Shown here: one piece after another, positions 58,925 through 64,000 of the stretch | How the letters are laid out: each line of letters opens with the position of its first letter | How positions within the stretch are numbered: position 1 is the first letter of the stretch | DNA from: Achromobacter marplatensis | Lineage (GTDB): Bacteria; Pseudomonadota; Gammaproteobacteria; Burkholderiales; Burkholderiaceae_B | Reading direction: 5' to 3' | Length of the DNA: 64,000 bases | Assembly (NCBI RefSeq): GCF_002209535.1 | Contig: NZ_NJIG01000022.1 | Coordinates: 1 to 64,000 of the forward strand | The notes under the pieces: model-generated | Seen by the model: only the letters and a program-made list of their open reading frames with translations | What the model was told of the DNA's origin: nothing | Databases searched by the model: none | Program-made: the position numbers and the translations under genes

Positions 58925-59881
58925 CTACGCGACGCTTGCCCGGAACTGCTTGCGGTAGGCGGAAGGCGAAATCGCGAACGCGTGCGTGAAGTGCTGCCGA
59001 AACGACACCGACGACCCGAAACCGACGTTTTCAGCGATCTGGTCTACCGCTTGGCCGCTGGTCTCAAGCAGGCGTTGTGCGGCGGCCAAGCGGTGGTTCA
59101 ATACCCAGCCAGACACCGTGGCGCCCGTCTTCGCCTTGAATCGCCGCGTGAAGTTGCGGCGGCTCATGCCGGCTTTATCGGCCAGCAGGTCCAGCGTCAG
59201 GGGCTGCTGCAGGTTTTCGATGGCCCAGTCCAACGTGGCGCTGAGCATGTCCGAGCCCTTGCGTTCGGGTAGCGGCTGCTCGATGTATTGGGCCTGGCCG
59301 CCATGCCGATGGGGGGCGACGACCATGCGGCGGGCGACGCGGTTGGCGATCTCGGCGCCGTGATCGCGGCGCAGCAAGTGCAGGCAGCAATCGATGGCGG
59401 CGGCCGTGCCCGCGGACGTCAGGATATCGCCGTCATCGATGTACAGGGATTTCCGGTCCAGGCGGACTTTCGGATGCCGGCGCTCGAAATCGTCGCCCCA
59501 TACCCAGTGCGTGGCCGCCGTGCGCCCGTCCAGCAAACCCGCTTCGGCCAGCACGAAGGTGCCCAGGCACAGCCCGGCGATGCGGGCGCCGCGGGCATGG
59601 CCGGCCCGCAACGCGTCCAGCAGCGCGGGGGGCGCGGATTCCTCGGGGTCGCGCCACGCGGGCATGATGATGGTGTCGGCCTGGGCCAGCGCCGACAGGT
59701 CGTGTTCGACCTCGATGTTGAACCCGGACATCGTGGGGATCAGCCCGGTTCGTTCGCCGCAGATCAGCAGCTGATACCGCGGCACGCCCAAGCGGGCCAG
59801 GTCGTCGCCGAACACCATGCAGGGGACGGACAGATGGAACGGGCTGATGCCTTCAAAGGCGATGACGGCGACGGTATGCAT
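58925..59881 (-). CDS. GlxA-type AraC-family regulator with DJ-1/PfpI-like domain
   Basis: A 318-residue protein. The N-terminal DJ-1/PfpI-like domain includes G-L-C-L-G-T-F-V-L-A-E-A-G-L-L and T-A-A-T-H-W-V-W. The C-terminal AraC domain has L-A-D-K-A-G-M-S-R-R-N-F-T-R-R-F-K and I-A-E-N-V-G-F-G-S-S-V-S-F-R-Q-H-F. It is the second protein of this architecture in 4 kb. It is divergent from the cysteine hydrolase gene (149 bp apart), which is its probable target. Confidence 0.92.
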   Translation of the reverse strand: MHTVAVIAFEGISPFHLSVPCMVFGDDLARLGVPRYQLLICGERTGLIPTMSGFNIEVEHDLSALAQADTIIMPAWRDPEESAPPALLDALRAGHARGARIAGLCLGTFVLAEAGLLDGRTAATHWVWGDDFERRHPKVRLDRKSLYIDDGDILTSAGTAAAIDCCLHLLRRDHGAEIANRVARRMVVAPHRHGGQAQYIEQPLPERKGSDMLSATLDWAIENLQQPLTLDLLADKAGMSRRNFTRRFKAKTGATVSGWVLNHRLAAAQRLLETSGQAVDQIAENVGFGSSVSFRQHFTHAFAISPSAYRKQFRASVA

Positions 59882-60030
59882 GGCGGGCGTGGGGTGGCTG
59901 GCGCAGGGCTGGTGCTGGGGCAGGACGGCTTTGGCCCGATTCTAGCAATTGTTGTCCATCGGGCCACTATCGCCAACCTGGCGTTAGCGGGACACTGGGG
60001 CTTCTTCCACTTCACTCCAAGAGGCAAGCC

Positions 60031-60642
60031 GTGAACCATCCCACCATCCGCACGCTGGCCGGCGCCGCCGCCCCGGCCTCGATCGACGCGTCCAGCACCG
60101 CTTTGCTGGTGATCGATTTCCAGAACGAATATTTCAGCGGCAAGCTGCCCATTCCCGCGGGCAAGACGGCCCTGGGCAATGCGCAACGCCTGATCGCGCA
60201 CGCCGACAAGGCGGGCATTCCCGTCTATCACGTCCAGCACGTCACGCCCGCAGGCAGCCCGGTCTTTGCCGACCAAAGCCCCACCGGCGAGTTCCATGCC
60301 GAGCTGCAGCCCGGCGCCAAGCACCACGTCGTGCGCAAGTCCTCGGTCAGCGTGTTTCCCACGACCGACCTGGACCAGCAGTTGAAGGCGGCCGGCGTGA
60401 AGACGCTGGTGATCACGGGCCTGATGACGCACGCTTGCGTGGCCGGCGCCGCGCGCGACGCCGTGCCGCTGGGTTACGGCGTTATCGTGGCCGAAGATGC
60501 CTGCGCCACGCGCGACCTGGACCGCGCCGACGGCAGCGTCGTCGGGCACGACAGCCTGCACCGCGCCGCCTTGGCCAGCATTGACGACACGTTCGGGGAT
60601 GTCTTGACGACGGAACAGGTGTTGAAGCTGCCCGTGGTGTAA
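60031..60642 (+). CDS. Isochorismatase-like cysteine hydrolase
   Basis: A 203-residue protein with a GTG start at 60031. Family motifs: L-L-V-I-D-F-Q-N-E-Y-F (catalytic Asp), V-R-K-S-S-V-S-V-F (Lys) and G-L-M-T-H-A-C-V-A-G-A-A-R-D (cis-peptide and catalytic Cys). The D-K-C triad fits nicotinamidase/N-carbamoyl-amide hydrolase-type enzymes rather than true isochorismatases, which lack the Cys. The substrate is unresolved. A GlxA-type regulator gene is divergent upstream. Confidence 0.9.
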   Translation: MNHPTIRTLAGAAAPASIDASSTALLVIDFQNEYFSGKLPIPAGKTALGNAQRLIAHADKAGIPVYHVQHVTPAGSPVFADQSPTGEFHAELQPGAKHHVVRKSSVSVFPTTDLDQQLKAAGVKTLVITGLMTHACVAGAARDAVPLGYGVIVAEDACATRDLDRADGSVVGHDSLHRAALASIDDTFGDVLTTEQVLKLPVV

Positions 60643-60648
60643 GGGGGC

Positions 60649-61155
60649 TTAGGGCCGCGCGGGGCTGGGCTCGGCCAGGCCCGGATTTTTACGGATCAGG
60701 ATGACGCCGGCGATGGTCAGCGCCAATCCGCCGCCGACATACGGCAAACCAAAGATAAGCGCCCAGAAGAAGAGCGCCGTGTTTGCGTCATTGGCGGCGC
60801 GTGCGCCCACGGTTGCCGCATCATGCGCCGGGAAGTCCATCGTCAGCAGGCTCATGGGGACCGTGAGCAACAACGAGATCCCCAACAGCGCGCAGCCCCA
60901 GCCGATCAGGCGGCGCATATTGGGAACGCGGACCAGCGCCGCCGCGACCGCGATCGTCAGCAGCAGCGTAATGATGCCGCCGGCCAATTGCATCTTGTCC
61001 ACGGTGGCGGCTTCGGCAGCCACGTCGGCGGCCGCCGCCGGCCCGTTCAGCCCGAACGCGAGGATCAAGAGCGGATTGACCATGCCGTAGGCGGCTCTGC
61101 CGACCAGCAGGCCAAAGGCAATGCTGGCCAGCCATTTGATCGCGGTAGGGGGCAT
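60649..61155 (-). CDS. Small membrane protein of unknown function
   Basis: A 168-residue protein with four predicted membrane helices (about 8-35, 58-78, 84-106 and 128-150). The loop between helices 1 and 2 is alanine-rich. No charged pair or family motif was recognised. It has an ATG start and lies six bases from the convergent cysteine hydrolase stop. It and the next gene (29 bp gap) point the same way and might be cotranscribed. Confidence 0.65.
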   Translation of the reverse strand: MPPTAIKWLASIAFGLLVGRAAYGMVNPLLILAFGLNGPAAAADVAAEAATVDKMQLAGGIITLLLTIAVAAALVRVPNMRRLIGWGCALLGISLLLTVPMSLLTMDFPAHDAATVGARAANDANTALFFWALIFGLPYVGGGLALTIAGVILIRKNPGLAEPSPARP

Positions 61156-61184
61156 CGTGGATTCCGGGGCGAGGCGCTGACGGC

Positions 61185-61829
61185 TTAGTAATAGATATCG
61201 ACGTAGTCGGTCAGGCGGCCGCAGCTTTCCATCTGCTGCAAGCGCCAGTATTTGCGTTTGCCAGTGGCGCGGAACTCGTAGTCGCCGGTGCGTTCGCAGC
61301 GACGGCCTTTATCCGGCGCGTCCAGGATCAGGATGGTGCCGCGGAACACAAAGCGGTCGCTGTCGATCGAGACGATTTCACCCTTGATTTTCAAGGTGCC
61401 TTCAAAGTTGGCTTGCGTGCCATCGATGCGCACGACGTCGTTGTCATCTTTTGCGGTCAGGTGGCCGCGATCGGCGGACCAGAGCCATTGCACGCTGACG
61501 CCGCTGTTGTTCAGCAGGCGTTCGTAGGCGGCCTGGTTCTTGATTTCGGTCTTGGTGACCGGCGCAAGGGCGGCGCCATTCTGCTGGGCCGGCGCGACGC
61601 TTTGTTGGGGCGCGGCGCCGCTCTGCTGAAGGGGGGCGGCGTTCTGCTGGGTGGCGGCGCCATTTGGCTGGGCGGGGCCGTGGGCCCGCACCGCGCCCGC
61701 ATTCTGCGCCGCAATAATGGGCGAAGCCACGGCAAGCGCAAGGCCGAACGCCAGGGGAATCATCCGGGAAATCCGCTTCGGCTTATGGGCGGTAGTCGTA
61801 TCGCGATCAGGCGTGGTGTGCATGGTCAT
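61185..61829 (-). CDS. Exported protein with glutamine/alanine/proline repeats
   Basis: A 214-residue protein. A basic N-terminus (K-P-K-R-I-S-R) and a hydrophobic stretch (L-A-F-G-L-A-L-A-V-A-S) ending I-I-A-A-Q look like a signal peptide. Residues about 50-90 are low-complexity, with at least four short repeats of the form Q-Q-[N/S]-[G/A]-A. The C-terminal 110 residues are a compact domain rich in beta strands (F-E-G-T-L-K-I-K-G-E-I-V-S-I) with two Cys near the end (R-R-C-E, M-E-S-C-G). I do not recognise the domain. Starts at 61829 or 61823 are equally possible. Confidence 0.65.
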   Translation of the reverse strand: MTMHTTPDRDTTTAHKPKRISRMIPLAFGLALAVASPIIAAQNAGAVRAHGPAQPNGAATQQNAAPLQQSGAAPQQSVAPAQQNGAALAPVTKTEIKNQAAYERLLNNSGVSVQWLWSADRGHLTAKDDNDVVRIDGTQANFEGTLKIKGEIVSIDSDRFVFRGTILILDAPDKGRRCERTGDYEFRATGKRKYWRLQQMESCGRLTDYVDIYY

Positions 61830-61954
61830 GAATAGAGGGGAAAATGCCGCACTCAGGCGAGGGCGGTTACGGGCGCCTAAATTAGCATGCAGATTGCGTC
61901 AAAGCGTTGCCGGTTTTCGGCGGAATGTATCTATCGGTTAACCGACGGAGTGCC

Positions 61955-62443
61955 TTACGCCCCGGTCCGCTTTTGCACATTCTGCTGATGCAGCAGACGG
62001 ACTTGCTCGGCAAACTCCGTGACCGGCCCGTCGACTTCTATGCCGTCCACCACCTCGCCAATGGCCAGCGGCCGCACCCGCGACGCCGGCACGCCCCATT
62101 CGCGCATCCACGCCGAATACTGTGCGGACGAGCTGGCGTAGACGATGCGGCCCAGACCCACCCAGCCATGCGCGGCCGAACACATCGGGCAGTGTTCGCC
62201 CGAGGTATAGACGACGCAGCTGGCCCGCTCGGATGCCGGCACATGGTTGGCGGCCCAGCGGGCAATCTCGAATTCCGGATGCTGCGTGTGGTCGCCGCCT
62301 GCCACGTGGTTGTGGTCTTCGAACAGCACCTTGCCGTCGGCGGACACCAGGATGGAACCGAAGGGTTCGTCGCCCGACTCCAGGGCTTGCCTGGCCAGCG
62401 CCACGCACCGCGCAAGGTGCTTCTTGTCCTGTTCGTTGATCAC
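61955..62443 (-). CDS. Nucleoside/nucleobase deaminase-like protein (CDA fold)
   Basis: The protein is 162 residues from a GTG at 62443, with AAGGAGA upstream; the longer open frame further 5' is not coding. Zinc motif of the cytidine-deaminase superfamily: H-P-E-F-E-I-A-R (His plus catalytic Glu) and E-H-C-P-M-C-S-A-A (Cys pair). N-terminal F-G-S-I-L-V-S-A-D-G matches guanine deaminase/TadA-like members. Isoleucine and tryptophan positions around the zinc site resemble guanine deaminase of the Bacillus GuaD type more than TadA. A free base or nucleoside is the likely substrate. Divergent from the glutathione S-transferase gene. Confidence 0.85.
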   Translation of the reverse strand: MINEQDKKHLARCVALARQALESGDEPFGSILVSADGKVLFEDHNHVAGGDHTQHPEFEIARWAANHVPASERASCVVYTSGEHCPMCSAAHGWVGLGRIVYASSSAQYSAWMREWGVPASRVRPLAIGEVVDGIEVDGPVTEFAEQVRLLHQQNVQKRTGA

Positions 62444-62566
62444 GGGGGGTCTCCTTGTTCTGGAAAGCGGCGTCTGCCGGGGATGGCCCAAGGATATCGC
62501 GGGGTTGCTCAAGCAGGGTAGAGTGGCGGGGTTAACGCGCTGGCGTATCCGAACCGGGGAATCTGC

Positions 62567-63208
62567 ATGCTGACCGTCCATCATCTGGGAAAATCGCAAT
62601 CCGAACGCATCGTGTGGCTGTGCGAAGAACTCGCCATCCCCTACGAATTGAAGGTCTATGACCGCGACCCGGTCACCCGCCTGGCGCCGCCCGCGTACAA
62701 GGCGCTGCATCCGCTGGGCACCGCGCCCATCATTACCGACGGCGACACCGTGCTGGCCGAATCCACCGCCATCGTCGAGTACCTGCTGGCCAAGTTCGGC
62801 AATGGCCGCCTGACGGCGGCGCCGGTCGATGCGAATTTCGCGGATTATCTTTATTGGTTCCATTTCGCCAACGGCTCGCTGCAGCCCGCCTTGATGCGGT
62901 GCATGGTCCTGGCCCGGGCCGAGGTGCCGGCAGACAAGCCGGTTGTGCAGTTTGCCGATGCCCGGCGCAAGCAGGCGCTGAGCCTGATCGATACCCGCTT
63001 GGGGGCGAACGATTATCTGGCGGGCAACGCGCTGACCGCTGCGGACATCGTCGCGGTGTTCTCCTTGACGACGATGCGGCTGTTCTATCCGTTCGACTTG
63101 TCGCCGTATCCGAATATCCTGGCCTATCTGCAGCGCATCGGCGCCCGCGACGCGTACCGTCGCGCCATGAAGCAGGGCGACCCGGACATGGCGCCGATGC
63201 TGGCTTGA
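62567..63208 (+). CDS. Glutathione S-transferase
   Basis: A 213-residue soluble enzyme. The thioredoxin-like N-terminal domain has L-T-V-H-H-L-G-K-S-Q-S-E-R-I-V-W-L and G-T-A-P-I-I, then L-A-E-S-T-A-I-V-E-Y-L (glutathione-binding E-S). The helical C-terminal domain has the N-capping block L-T-A-A-D-I-V-A. A candidate catalytic residue is Ser10 or Ser12 near the start; no Cys-Pro is present, so it is not a beta-class enzyme of the usual type. Terminated by a 21-bp perfect hairpin. Confidence 0.9.
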   Translation: MLTVHHLGKSQSERIVWLCEELAIPYELKVYDRDPVTRLAPPAYKALHPLGTAPIITDGDTVLAESTAIVEYLLAKFGNGRLTAAPVDANFADYLYWFHFANGSLQPALMRCMVLARAEVPADKPVVQFADARRKQALSLIDTRLGANDYLAGNALTAADIVAVFSLTTMRLFYPFDLSPYPNILAYLQRIGARDAYRRAMKQGDPDMAPMLA

Positions 63209-63218
63209 AGCCGCACTC

Positions 63219-63264
63219 GTAAAAGACTAGGGGCCCGCCAATCGGCGGGCCCCTAGTCTTTTAC
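63219..63264. terminator. Bidirectional terminator (21-bp perfect stem)
   Basis: The stem GTAAAAGACTAGGGGCCCGCC pairs perfectly with its complement across an AATC loop. A-rich and T-rich ends on both sides serve the convergent genes before and after it. Confidence 0.88.
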
Positions 63265-63272
63265 GGATGGCG

Positions 63273-63866
63273 TTACAGCAGCAGCGGGGAAATCTTGCTG
63301 CCGTCTACGGACACGCCGGCCATCAGGCCACCGTTGTTCATGACGAACCCCACGATGGGTTGCTGGACGGTATTCGAATCGATATTGCCGTTTGCGCCCA
63401 GGTTCGCCACGGCAACCGTCGCATCGGCCCCGATCGTCCATCCGCTGCTGGCGCGGAACTTGGCCAGGGCGTCATCCGTCATGAAGAGCACCACCATGGC
63501 TTTGGACTGGGCGCCCGCCTGAAAACCGATCGAGCCGCCCGTGATGCTGTAGTAGCCGGTGTCCTGGCCGTTCACCCGCAACACGCCCGTTCCATGCTGT
63601 GCACCGACGATGAAGCTGGCGCTCAGCACCGCCGGAAACACCAGCACGCCACGGGCTTGCGCGACCAATTGCTTGGACTGCGGCGCGGCCTCGTACAGCT
63701 TGGACAAGGTGGCGGAGGTGGCGGCATTCAGTTCCTGGCGCTTTTCGGCGGCGGTGGGCGTCGCCTGCGGGCCGTTCATGGTGCAACCGGCCAGGAACAC
63801 GCTGGCCACCCCGAGCGTCAACGCGGCCACGCCAGTTTTACGCAATTTCGAAAAAGAGTTGAGCAT
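63273..63866 (-). CDS. SYLF/YSC84-like domain lipoprotein
   Basis: A 197-residue lipoprotein. The signal ends with L-A-G-C (lipobox, Cys near residue 28), so it is probably anchored to the outer membrane. The mature part matches the YSC84/SYLF domain of bacterial lipoproteins: A-R-G-V-L-V-F-P-A-V, G-G-S-I-G-F-Q-A-G-A-Q, and V-V-L-F-M-T-D-D-A-L-A-K-F. SYLF domains bind lipids. The bacterial members are of unclear function and are often induced by stress. Start at 63866. Confidence 0.9.
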   Translation of the reverse strand: MLNSFSKLRKTGVAALTLGVASVFLAGCTMNGPQATPTAAEKRQELNAATSATLSKLYEAAPQSKQLVAQARGVLVFPAVLSASFIVGAQHGTGVLRVNGQDTGYYSITGGSIGFQAGAQSKAMVVLFMTDDALAKFRASSGWTIGADATVAVANLGANGNIDSNTVQQPIVGFVMNNGGLMAGVSVDGSKISPLLL

Positions 63867-64000
63867 GTGGACTTCCTTTTGGTTGCAAGCGACCGGGTTG
63901 CGTCAGGGTTGACGCTAGGGTGAAGATTACTCCCGCCCGACGCCTTCGGACGCGGTTTCGATCGCCGCGCGCAAATAAACCGCGTGCGCCATCGGTTTAA

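Overview
The window looks like a chromosome of a high-GC betaproteobacterium of the Alcaligenaceae, close to Achromobacter or Bordetella. The evidence is the strongly GC-rich third positions of the core genes, several Bug-type (tripartite tricarboxylate) solute receptors, several TRAP transporters, many LysR/AraC regulators, and dispersed repeats of a kind I associate with Burkholderiales. No rRNA, tRNA or CRISPR array was recognised. The assignment is an inference, because no database was searched.

Bases 1 to about 9.6 kb are an accessory island with visibly lower GC. It holds the tail of an IS66-type transposase, IS30- and IS3-type transposase fragments, a broken winged-helix regulator piece, a two-gene leftward operon, and an orphan tniQ next to a possible short tnsE-like gene. 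The first protein of the operon is about 1415 residues, with a helical-repeat body and two tandem PIN-like domains. The second is a 624-residue protein of unknown family. This operon is the best candidate for an undescribed conflict or defence system. The island abuts the 5' end of comEC, whose start is abnormal.

From about 9.9 kb on, the content is core-like. At 12.9-20.3 kb a leftward operon (TRAP receptor, fused TRAP permease, VOC protein, RuBisCO-like protein, DUF1537 sugar-acid kinase) faces a divergent LacI regulator, which suggests uptake and breakdown of a sugar acid. At 20.3-22.5 kb a MarR regulator and an MFS pump each carry the same palindrome upstream. At 22.5-26.8 kb lies a nirB-nirD-nasR operon whose leader has a hairpin and a terminator, as expected for ANTAR antitermination.

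The next stretch contains a LysR/GMC oxidoreductase pair (27.8-30.5 kb), cfa, an alpha/beta hydrolase, a PHP phosphoesterase, greB, a second TRAP system (35-37.9 kb), purL (38.2-42.3 kb) and a chemoreceptor (42.5-44.1 kb). From 44.2 to 52 kb there are two modules that pair a Bug receptor with an alpha/beta hydrolase, plus a LysR regulator, an M20 peptidase and a DUF1415 protein.

From 52 to 64 kb lie a MurA-family enzyme, an MFS/TetR pair, a GNAT enzyme, three AraC-type regulators (two with a DJ-1/PfpI-like N-terminal domain), an AhpD-like protein, a cysteine hydrolase, two unknown envelope proteins, a nucleoside deaminase-like enzyme, a glutathione S-transferase and a SYLF-domain lipoprotein. 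Most start codons below were set by hand from Shine-Dalgarno position, operon overlap or family N-termini.
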